The notes beneath the pieces are model-generated. The model was given only the letters and a program-made list of their open reading frames with translations. It was not told the origin of the DNA and made no database searches. Position numbers and translations under genes: made by a program. A stretch of DNA of 64,000 nt from a bacterium (GTDB taxonomy: Bacteria; Zixibacteria; MSB-5A5; CAIYYT01): assembly GCA_016708315.1 (NCBI GenBank), contig JADJGC010000007.1, positions 79,014-143,013 on the forward strand. Direction: 5' to 3'. Within the stretch, counting starts at the first letter, position 1. Every line of letters begins with the position of its first letter. Shown here piece by piece: positions 18,510 through 27,400 of the stretch.

Positions 18510-21500
18510 ATGAAAATAAGTGAACTATCAATTAAGAGACCCGTCTTCGCCACGGTGATGAGTCTCGCCATCGTGCTATTCGGCATTGTGGCTTATACTC
18601 GTCTCCCGGTCCGCGAGTACCCGAACATTGACTCGCCAATCGTCTCCGTGAACACTTTCTATCGCGGCGCCAGCGCTCGCGTTATGGAAACGGAAATCAC
18701 CGACGTTCTCGAAGAACAACTTGCCACGATCGAGGGCATCCGCACGATGACCTCCTCAAGCAGTGAGCAGGGTTCCGGCATTTCGATTGAATTCGAACTC
18801 GATCGCAATATTGAAGAGGCCGCCAACGACGTGCGCGACAAAGTAAGCCGCACCCTCGGACAGCTTCCTGCAGAAGCCGACGAACCTGTCGTTTCCAAGA
18901 TCGATGCCAACGCTCAGCCAATTATCTGGATCGCTTTGTCAAGTGATCGCCACAACACCCTCGAACTCTCCGAAGTCGCCGACCTTCAATTGAAAGAACG
19001 CGTCCTGCGCCTTCCCGGCGTCGGCGCAGTTATCATCGGCGGCGAACGCAGATATTCAATGCGCGTTTGGCTCGACCCGCAGTTGATGGCCGCACACGGT
19101 TTGACAACTACCGATGTCGAAAACGCCATTCGCCGCGCTAATGCCGAAGTTCCCGGCGGTCGTGTCGAAGGGAAGGGGAGGGAATTTTCTGTTCTTACCC
19201 GTGGCGAAGTTTCTCAACCGGAAGAGTTCGCCGCCATCATCGTCAAGCAAAACGGTGACGAACAGGTGCGGCTCGGTGATGTTGCCAAGGTCGAAGTCGG
19301 CGCAGAAGACGACCGCACGGCGACCCGCTACAACGGGAAACCTGCCGTTGGCCTTGGTGTCGTTAAACAATCGACCGCCAGCACACTCTCGGTCGGTGAA
19401 GAAGTTGAGAAAGCGCTGCCCGAATTGCGCAAGTTACTCCCGCAAGGAATGGAAATCCAGTTCGCTTACAATTCCTCAGTATTCGTCCGCCAATCGATCA
19501 GCGAAGTCGGCGAGACTATTCTCATCGCTCTGGCATTGGTCGTATTGGTAATTCTCGCATTCCTCAAGAGCCTGCGCGCTACCGTCATTCCGGCAGTCGC
19601 GATTCCGATTTCAATCATCGGCTCTCTCGCCGTTGCCTACTTCCTCGGATTCACGATCAACATCTTGACGCTCTTGGCAATCGTTCTCGCGATCGGGCTT
19701 GTCGTCGATGATGCTATCGTTATGCTCGAAAACATCTATCGACACCTCCAAATGGGGAAGAGCCGTCTTCGCGCTTCGTACGACGGCGCCAAGGAGATCG
19801 GCTTTGCAGTGCTCGCCACAACTATCGCACTCGTAGCAGTATTTGTGCCGCTGGCATTCTTGACCGGTAGTGTCGGAAGATTGTTTAACGAGTTCGGTAT
19901 CACCGTCGCCGCAGCGGTCTTGATTTCCGGATTCGTCGCACTGACATTCACGCCGATGCTATGCTCCAAGATTCTCAAGCCATTGCACGGTACTTCGAAC
20001 AGCTGGGCATCGCGCTCCTTCGATGCGTTTTTTGAATGGGTTGATCGTACCTATGATCGCGTTCTTCGTTTCTGTATTCGCAACAAGGGGCTGACTATTG
20101 CCGGATCAGTAGTATTCGTCGGCCTGGGGCTATTCCTTTACACATTCTTGCCGAGCGAACTGATTCCTACCGAAGACCGCGGCACTGCCTTCGGACTTGT
20201 CATTGCCCCCGACGGTTCAACACTCGAATACACTGACCGCTACATGCGTCAGCTTGAAGGCATCTTAATGAGCCTGCCGGAGCATCAGGGACTCTTTACA
20301 GCAACCGGTCTCTCATTTGGTGCCGCCGGTTCGCCCAGCGACGGCTTCGCTTTCTTCCGACTTAAAGAGCGTTCCGAAAGAGAAAAGTCTCAACAGCAAA
20401 TCGTCGGTGAAATGTTCCCGCCGTTGTTTGCCATCCCCGGTGTCACTTCATTCTTGATCAACCTGCCCAGTCTCAACACCGGCGCCGGCAACACTCCAAT
20501 CGAGTATGTCCTGCTCGGTGATACCTATGATGACTTGCAGTCCGCTGTCGGCATCATGATGCGCAAAGCATCCGAGCTTGGGTTCTTGATCAACCTGAAC
20601 ACCGATCTCAAACTCAACAAACCGCAGTTGGAAATCCACATCGACCGCGATCGTGCAGCCCAGCTTGGTGTCTCCGTCGCCGATATCGGCACGACTCTCG
20701 AGACTTTCCTTGGTGGCCGCGTCGTCTCAAACTTCAAGCGCGCGTCTAAGCAATACGACGTGATTCTTCAATTGCGTCCGCAGGATCGCGCAACTCCCGA
20801 CGCTATCGATCAGCTTTATATCAGGGGCAACGGTCAACTGGTACAACTCGCGACCGTTGTCAACGTTACCGAAACCGTCGCGCCAAAATCGCTAAACCAC
20901 TTCAATCGCGTTCGCTCGGCAAAAATCACCGCCAATCTTCCTCCCGGCGTAGCCCTTGGCGACGCTATCGACGCACTCGACAACATCGCGCAGACCGAAT
21001 TACCGCCGAGTATCAAGACCGATCTGTCGGGTCAGTCGCGCGAATTTCGTGACTCCAGTTCGAGTTTGTACTTCATGTTCGTTCTCGCCGTCGTGTTCAT
21101 CTTCCTGGTGCTCGCAGCGCAGTTCGAAAGCTTCGTCCACCCGTTCACGATCTTGCTTGCCGTGCCGTTAGCTATCGTCGGCGCGATCGCGGCACTGTTC
21201 GCCTTCGGCCAGTCAATGAACATCTTTTCGCAGATCGGCCTAATCATGTTGATTGGCTTGGTCACGAAGAACTCTATCCTGATCGTCGAATTTGCCAACC
21301 AGTTACGTGAGCAGGGACAGGATGCCCTCAATGCAGTCATTGAATCATCGCGAATTCGCTTACGCCCGATTCTTATGACCTCGTTTGCGACTGTGTTTGG
21401 CGTACTCCCGATCGCCATCGGTCTCGGCGCTGGCGCCGAGTCGCGGCGTCCGCTCGGTATCGCTGTTGTCGGCGGGTTGATATTTTCGACCTTCCTGACG

Positions 21501-21614
21501 TTGGTTCTCGTGCCGGTGGTTTACGCACTGCTCGCCCGATTTACTCCGGCACACGGCCACGAGGAAGAGCACGCTATGCATTCCGAAATTGCTGAAAAAC
21601 CGGCCGGCGTGTAA
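18510..21614 (+). CDS. RND efflux transporter permease (HAE1/AcrB family)
   Basis: 1034 residues, full length. Proton-driven inner-membrane pump with twelve transmembrane segments in two halves. The N-terminus MKISELSIKRPVFATVMSLAIVLFG is characteristic. The proton-relay aspartates occur in AIGLVVDDAIVMLENIYRH (TM4), the porter domain carries YPNIDSPIVSVNTFYRGASA, and TM10-12 include GLVTKNSILIVEFANQLREQG and SRRPLGIAVVGGLIFSTFLTLVLVPV. It is the last gene of the tripartite operon, followed by a strong hairpin terminator. The substrate cannot be deduced. Confidence 0.96.
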   Translation: MKISELSIKRPVFATVMSLAIVLFGIVAYTRLPVREYPNIDSPIVSVNTFYRGASARVMETEITDVLEEQLATIEGIRTMTSSSSEQGSGISIEFELDRNIEEAANDVRDKVSRTLGQLPAEADEPVVSKIDANAQPIIWIALSSDRHNTLELSEVADLQLKERVLRLPGVGAVIIGGERRYSMRVWLDPQLMAAHGLTTTDVENAIRRANAEVPGGRVEGKGREFSVLTRGEVSQPEEFAAIIVKQNGDEQVRLGDVAKVEVGAEDDRTATRYNGKPAVGLGVVKQSTASTLSVGEEVEKALPELRKLLPQGMEIQFAYNSSVFVRQSISEVGETILIALALVVLVILAFLKSLRATVIPAVAIPISIIGSLAVAYFLGFTINILTLLAIVLAIGLVVDDAIVMLENIYRHLQMGKSRLRASYDGAKEIGFAVLATTIALVAVFVPLAFLTGSVGRLFNEFGITVAAAVLISGFVALTFTPMLCSKILKPLHGTSNSWASRSFDAFFEWVDRTYDRVLRFCIRNKGLTIAGSVVFVGLGLFLYTFLPSELIPTEDRGTAFGLVIAPDGSTLEYTDRYMRQLEGILMSLPEHQGLFTATGLSFGAAGSPSDGFAFFRLKERSEREKSQQQIVGEMFPPLFAIPGVTSFLINLPSLNTGAGNTPIEYVLLGDTYDDLQSAVGIMMRKASELGFLINLNTDLKLNKPQLEIHIDRDRAAQLGVSVADIGTTLETFLGGRVVSNFKRASKQYDVILQLRPQDRATPDAIDQLYIRGNGQLVQLATVVNVTETVAPKSLNHFNRVRSAKITANLPPGVALGDAIDALDNIAQTELPPSIKTDLSGQSREFRDSSSSLYFMFVLAVVFIFLVLAAQFESFVHPFTILLAVPLAIVGAIAALFAFGQSMNIFSQIGLIMLIGLVTKNSILIVEFANQLREQGQDALNAVIESSRIRLRPILMTSFATVFGVLPIAIGLGAGAESRRPLGIAVVGGLIFSTFLTLVLVPVVYALLARFTPAHGHEEEHAMHSEIAEKPAGV

Positions 21615-21644
21615 TCGGCGTCTTCAAACAACGACCCAAAAACA

Positions 21645-21671
21645 AAGGGCGGGGACATCGTCCCCGCCCTT
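21645..21671. terminator. Bidirectional hairpin terminator between convergent genes
   Basis: Perfect 12-bp arms AAGGGCGGGGAC and GTCCCCGCCCTT around ATC, 30 bp after the pump gene. It lies between convergent genes and can serve both strands. Confidence 0.75.
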
Positions 21672-21697
21672 GGCATTGAAGCGCCGAACTTCACATC

Positions 21698-22897
21698 TTA
21701 CGTTCCCATTGGTGCGTCAATAGTTTTTCCAATAACAGCCGGCCTTGCTGCGGGGACGATTGCGCGAATCTTTTGATCAATTTCCTTCCGATGAAGGTAA
21801 TTCTCCAGTCGCGTGCGCAGCGAAAGTGTCGCCTTCTGCCCCTTCGGCGCTACAAGCAGCCCTGATCTGGTATGAATATCTTGGGCAAGCGTCATTGAGT
21901 CCGTCAAATCACGGATCGCAACTTCGCGCAACTCCGTTTCAACGGCGACAACTTCGACCTGCTCAAGTGTACGCGCCAACAGCGGACAGAACTCGCTATT
22001 GCGCATTTTCAGGTTTCCAATCACATGATCGTGAAGCTGTCCCGTCAATGTCAGCGTATCGAATTCGGTTGATATCTTCAACAGTTGCGCACCCAATACT
22101 ACCCGGTTGCCCATGATGTTCTCAACCGTGGCGCCGCAATCCTTGAATTCAACCATCTGCGTGGCGATCATTTGGCTCACTTCATTCAATCTCGGAATAA
22201 GTGAAATCAACTTGCCGCCAAACTCCGGGTGCGAATGATACATCTTGCTCTCTTCACTGCTCAGCTCAGTACCGGAATATACCTTCTCAAGAATATCCGG
22301 CGGAATCGACACGCAGCCAATTTGTGACAGAAGAGCAGCTATGTCGAACTCCCATACATTCTCCAATGCCAGCTGCCGGGCGAGTTGACTCACATACTCT
22401 TTCACCCGCGACGAACGGCTAAACGCCAACGGGCTGGCTAGGGCAAGAGTATCCGCCAATACCTGAACGCTGCCCTTGAGCGTCTGCTCAAGCAACTCGC
22501 GCTCCGATGTAATCAGCCGGTACTGCTCAACCCCCGCCTCAATTGCCCATTCCATCGTCGCCTTTTGGCACGGCTTCACCAGGAACCTGAAAATGTTGCC
22601 TTCATTGACGGCATGCATCGCCGTGTCTAACTCGGCATTGCCGGTCAGCATGATGCGAACCGTGTCAGGGTTAATCTCTCGCGCTCGGGCAAGAAACTGT
22701 ATTCCGTTCATGTCCGGCATCCGCATGTCCGACACCACCACTTGGAACGGTCCTTGCAGTCGCATAGCCTGAAGTCCCTCGACGCCGCCTTCTGCTATCA
22801 TCAACTCAAATCGATTGTGAAACTGTCGAGCAACCGCATCAAGAAAATTGCGGTCGTCGTCGACGAACAAAACTCTAATCGTCGATTGTGTGGTCAT
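21698..22897 (-). CDS. Response regulator with degenerate HD-GYP-like output domain
   Basis: 399 residues, ATG start with AGGAG upstream. Receiver domain at residues 7-125, phospho-acceptor D57 in VVVSDMRMPDMNG, and the switch Lys in FRFLVKPC. A helix follows, then an RpfG-like HD region (about 165-260) in which the metal motif HDIGKVGIP is replaced by LSQIGCVSIP and the HHE..GYP region by HSHPEFGGKL. The fold is kept but the catalytic metal ligands are lost, so cyclic-di-GMP hydrolysis is unlikely. The C-terminal about 100 residues (LREVAIRDLTDSMTLAQDIHTRSGLLVAPKG) resemble the segment found in other HD-type regulators. It is the last gene of a kinase-regulator operon. Confidence 0.85.
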   Translation of the reverse strand: MTTQSTIRVLFVDDDRNFLDAVARQFHNRFELMIAEGGVEGLQAMRLQGPFQVVVSDMRMPDMNGIQFLARAREINPDTVRIMLTGNAELDTAMHAVNEGNIFRFLVKPCQKATMEWAIEAGVEQYRLITSERELLEQTLKGSVQVLADTLALASPLAFSRSSRVKEYVSQLARQLALENVWEFDIAALLSQIGCVSIPPDILEKVYSGTELSSEESKMYHSHPEFGGKLISLIPRLNEVSQMIATQMVEFKDCGATVENIMGNRVVLGAQLLKISTEFDTLTLTGQLHDHVIGNLKMRNSEFCPLLARTLEQVEVVAVETELREVAIRDLTDSMTLAQDIHTRSGLLVAPKGQKATLSLRTRLENYLHRKEIDQKIRAIVPAARPAVIGKTIDAPMGT

Positions 22898-22909
22898 CTC
22901 GAATTCTCC

Positions 22910-24112
22910 TTATGCCTGGGCTTCGACGGTACAGCCTTGAGCCAGTTCGTCGACCATATCTGCCAATTGTATATTTCTCAGATAGTTCATATCAAGCTCG
23001 TTAGACTTCCACTGATTGATGTCGTCATAACGATCCCGATGATGTAGCGCGTTCGCGATATGAACCGCGGTCAGTGCGTTAACCTTCGGACTATCTACAC
23101 GGCTCGGTTGATGATGCTGCAACACCGCCTCAACCGTTGAATCCGGCTCACCCCAAAGCGACAGCAGGTAAGCGCCAATCTCCGCGTGGCTCACACCTAA
23201 AATCTCCGCTTCGGTTTTGTGCATTGGTTCTCCGGTTTGTGCTGTATTGGTCATCGCTGCAGCGTAGTTCTCCCGGAAATGCATCAATAGAATCGGCTTG
23301 CCGATGTCATGCATCATTCCCGCCAACATCGCGTCGTCCAACAAACGCTTTTCAAGCTTCAGTTTGCGAGCAATACATTGAGCTGTTACCCCAACCTTCA
23401 TGCTGTGCGAGTAGACTGATTCCAGACTCACGCCATTCAACTCGGCTATATTGAACTGCTCGAATACTCCCGCAGTCAGCACCAGCGCCTTGATCGTTTC
23501 CATCCCCAGAAGGCTCACCGCCCTCAGCGGGCTCTCGACATGTGTCGGCAATCCAAAGAACGCCGAGTTCACCATTTGCAGTATCTTCGTCGTCATCCCA
23601 ATATCTTCTGCCACAATCCTGGCGACCGTGTCGAGTGAAATCGTCTCCGACCCAAGCGCCTCCAATAGCCGGTGATAAGTTGCCGGAAGAGTCGGCAGCG
23701 ACGGTACATTGGCGATCTGTCGGCGCAACTCCGCATTGGCAAGCAGCCCGCGAATAGCAAACGAGTTTTTGATGCTCGATATCAGTTGCGCCGGTTCGCA
23801 TGGCTTGGCGAGAAATTGATGAGTGCATCCGACGGACTGCAGTATCAGCTCGTGATCGGAATGTCCCGACAAGATGAACCGCACAGTGTCGGGGTACAAT
23901 TCTGCCACTTGCCGCAGCAACTGCGCGCCGTTTATCTCCGGCATCCTCATGTCGGAAATGACAGCATCATACGGTTTCTCAGCCATCATCACCAAAGCCG
24001 AACGGGCGTCTTCCGCAAATGACATTTCCCATTCATCCGACATCTTGTGAAGCATTCGCTTCAGTCCCGACAACACATTGGGGCTGTCATCAACGAATAT
24101 CACCCTTTTCAT
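22910..24112 (-). CDS. Response regulator with HDOD output domain
   Basis: 400 residues, ATG with AGGAG upstream; the start overlaps the stop of the histidine kinase ATPase segment (ATGA). Receiver at residues 2-120 with D54 in AVISDMRMPEING and a Lys in HQFLAKPC. The HDOD domain spans about 135-330: VPSLPTLPATYHRLLEAL, DIGMTTKILQMVNSAFFGLPTHV, SLLGMETIKALVL and an intact MMHDIGKPILLMHF. HDOD proteins act in signalling, often linking two-component systems to motility, stress or biofilm. Translational coupling to the multi-PAS kinase makes it the likely direct phosphorylation partner. Confidence 0.9.
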   Translation of the reverse strand: MKRVIFVDDSPNVLSGLKRMLHKMSDEWEMSFAEDARSALVMMAEKPYDAVISDMRMPEINGAQLLRQVAELYPDTVRFILSGHSDHELILQSVGCTHQFLAKPCEPAQLISSIKNSFAIRGLLANAELRRQIANVPSLPTLPATYHRLLEALGSETISLDTVARIVAEDIGMTTKILQMVNSAFFGLPTHVESPLRAVSLLGMETIKALVLTAGVFEQFNIAELNGVSLESVYSHSMKVGVTAQCIARKLKLEKRLLDDAMLAGMMHDIGKPILLMHFRENYAAAMTNTAQTGEPMHKTEAEILGVSHAEIGAYLLSLWGEPDSTVEAVLQHHQPSRVDSPKVNALTAVHIANALHHRDRYDDINQWKSNELDMNYLRNIQLADMVDELAQGCTVEAQA

Positions 24113-24450
24113 ACCAGTGACTCCTGTGTTGTACGCAATGGCAGTTTTATGAAGAAAGTCGTCCCTTTGCCTTCTTCTGTCTCGAAGTAAATCTCGCCTC
24201 CGTGCTTTTCGACAACCGTTGCGCGCGCAATTGCCAATCCTTGGCCCGTGCCGCGCCCAACTTCTTTGGTCGTAAAGAAGGGTTCAAACACGCGATCTCG
24301 CACAGCTTGCTTGATACCGATTCCGGTATCCGAAATCGATACCACTATCGCATCCTTCGTCTGAGTTGTTCGGACGGTTATAGTCCCGCGTTCCTTGCCT
24401 TCCGATGTTACCTCTCCGATTGCATGAGCGGCATTCACCAGCAGGTTCAA
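24109..24450 (-). CDS. Histidine kinase ATPase domain, 3' fragment of the multi-PAS kinase
   Basis: Encodes the HATPase_c end of the kinase: N-box NLLVNAAHAIGE, G1 box SISDTGIGI, F box VFEPFFTTKEVGRGTGQGLAIA and KGTTFFIKLPL. It starts inside the stop of the upstream reading frame; the sequence there reads GTG TTT TGA, and one base re-read (or one missing T) gives QVFLNLLVNAA, the exact family consensus. It is therefore not an independent gene in origin but the displaced 3' end of the kinase. A TTG codon at 24450 could allow coupled re-initiation as a separate subunit. The cause may be an error, a real mutation or recoding. Confidence 0.85.
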   Translation of the reverse strand: MNLLVNAAHAIGEVTSEGKERGTITVRTTQTKDAIVVSISDTGIGIKQAVRDRVFEPFFTTKEVGRGTGQGLAIARATVVEKHGGEIYFETEEGKGTTFFIKLPLRTTQESLV

Positions 24451-27400
24451 AACACCTGGTTCAACTCGCTGGCGTATCCGAGCACTGAAGGCAAGTCGGG
24501 ATCGAGTTCTTTCACGACATTGGCGACATACTTCAGTTCATTGTGCGCCACGGTCAACGTCGTCGACAAAGCTCGGTTAATATCAATCATTGACATCTCG
24601 CGCTTGTCTGGGTGCGAGAAATCCTTCATCGCCCTTACGATATTGGCAACCCGGTCGATTCCCTGGAGACTCTGTTCGAGCGCGCGCGGAATCTCTTCTT
24701 TCAAATATGGCAAGTCTGCTTTGCTGATCGCTTGGAACAACTGTGAAATCTCCGGTATCGAGTGCGCCAACTCAGCCTTGGTCTTCGCAAGCTCGCTGGC
24801 TTGATCCATCAGCTTCAGCAGATCCGCAAAAGCATCCGACAAGAAATGCGTATTATCCCCGACAAATTGGATCGGCGTGTTAATCTCGTGTGCAATTCCG
24901 GCGGCCAAAGCGCCGACTGCTTCAAGTTTCTGCGCCTGTCTCAACTGCGACTCCAGCGCTACCAGCTTGGTCACGTCGCGTTTCACTGCCACGAAATTGA
25001 TGATCTTCCCGGCGCCATCGCGCACGGCGCGGATCGAAGTTTCAGCTTCGACCAGCGACCCGTCTTTGCGCTTATTCACCATTCTGCCTTTCCAAATATC
25101 GCCTCGCAATATTGTGTCCCAAAGATTCTGATAGAATGGCTTCGAGTGCTCACCACTATTAAGTATCCGGGGATTTTTGCCCAACACTTCAGATTGCGAA
25201 AATCCGGTAATTTCCTCAAAAGCCGGATTCACGTACTGAATCCGCCCATCGGTATCCGTTATCATGATTGCTTCAGCCGCTTGCTCTACTGCGGCAGTCA
25301 GCTTGATCCGTCGTTCGTCTTCCGATTTTTGTTCAGTTACGTCGAGAATCAACCCTTGCAAACTGACCTTGCCCTGCGCGAAATCGCCTTCCGCCCAGCC
25401 ATGCTCCCAAACCCAGCGTTCTTTTCCGTCTGCTCCGAGAATCCGATATGTCAGCTCATACTGCTCACCGGCATCCAGCGCCGCCTGCAACTGCCGGTTG
25501 GTTGACTCACGGTCATCAGGATGTATCAATCCTCCGAACGTCAGTTTCTTACTTCCAATCAAATCTTCGACAGGGAATCCAGTGAGGTTATAGCATCCGT
25601 CGCTGGCAAACTCCAACGTTCGGTCTACGTCATTGCGGCAACGGTATATCATTCCCGGCAAATTGGTCATCAGCGCAGTGAGCAGGCGATGACTCTCAGA
25701 CAGCGACCGCTCCGCTTGTTTGCGCGCTGTGATGTCGATTGCGATATTGGTAATGCCTATTATCTGCCCTTGCATGTCGCGTCGCGGTTCAATGCTGAGA
25801 TCGTAAAAACGCCGCGAATTCTGGACGAAGGCGCGGTATTCTGTTCGTTCTCCGACACCCGTACTCAGCACTCGTTTCTTCATCTTGACTACGCGATCAA
25901 CTTCATCGGGCCAGAATAGCGGCTCATGTGCTTCTACTTCAAAATCCTCAAGTTCAGTGTCCGGATCAGGATTGAATATCCATTCATATTGAAGATCGCG
26001 GTTTTGATGTGACACAATCATCCCCGAACTGCTGATGGCCAAACGGAATCGCTCCTCGCTCTCCCGCAGCGCCATTTCGATTCGCTTCCGGTCGGTGATG
26101 TCCTGAAGCGTTCCCACGATCCGAAACACTGTGCCGTTCTCATCCACGATCGGTGCGCCTTGCAGCTGGACGAATTTCTTTCGCCCACTTTCTGGCAAGG
26201 TTATTGAACAGTCGAGATTTATTGGCTTGAAGCTCTTGGTCGCGTTCTCAATCGACTCACTTACCTTGTCCAGTTCATCGCCGTAATATTTTCGCCAAAG
26301 ATCCATTGAATTGAGTTGCTCTATCGAACGATCCATCTCAAAGATGTCATACATTTGATCCGAGAACATCAATGCCCCCGATTCAACTTCCAACTCCCAA
26401 TGCCCGATTCGGCCGATTCGCTGTGCTTCCCTGAGTTTCTCTTCGCTGTCCCGCAACTTCTGCTCAAACTTCTGTTGCTCGGTGACATCGCGGAAAATCG
26501 CAAATGCGCCGCAATGTTCTCCTTGAGCGTCATAACGATTAGCCGAAGAAATGATCAGTGACCGCGAACTGCCATCTTGGCGAGTAATCTCGATCTGATA
26601 GCGGCTGGCCTCACTGCCTTTTCTTTTCGCTACTGTCTTTAGAATCATATCATATTGCTCAGCAGTCGTGAATTCAGCAATCCTACGGCCCACCAAGGTA
26701 CCGATCGGCACGCCGAACATTTCTTCTGCAGACCTATTGGCGAAAAGACAACGATCCTCAAGATCGACAATCCCTATTCCTTCTGCCGTGTTTTCCACGA
26801 GCGAGCGATAACGCTCTTCGCTCTCGCGCAGCGTCTCTTCCGCCTTCTTGCGGTCGCTGATATCAAGAATCGTACCCACCAGACCGCCCAATTTTCCTTC
26901 GGTGTTCCGGTAAGCTGCCTGGTACAACACGACGTCGTGTGCAGCCCCATCAGAAAACGTGAGCCGTCCTTCCCAACTTTCAGTCTTTCCACTCTGTAGG
27001 ACGCGCTCGTCCTGCTGGACGATCAGTGTGGATTCTGATTCGTTGAAAATCGCGGCCGCTGTTCGCCCGATAATCTCGCCGCGTGACATGCCGATGCTCG
27101 ACTCAAATGACCGATTGCATCCAACAAACACTCCCGCTATGTCCTTGTAGAACACTGGCGTCGGAATCGAGTCGATGAGTTGTTGCAGGAACCGCAGGTG
27201 ATCCTGAACTCTCAGCTCCGATTTCAATCGTTGCGTTACATCACGAATCTCAGCGACTACCGCGGACTCTGAATCGACGTGAATGCGCTTCAGACACATT
27301 TCAGTTTCAAGCAACTCGCCAGTGCCGCCTCGGAATCGCCAATTTAGTCTCTGCTGCGTTCCCTCGTGGCCGGCATCCAGCCTGATTCTGATCGCTTCAT

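Noticed and set aside
24447..24456. Confident programmed -1 frameshift in the kinase gene
   Set aside because: Only a four-T run is present, without a full slippery heptamer or an obvious stimulator; a simple indel is at least as likely, so it is listed only as an option.
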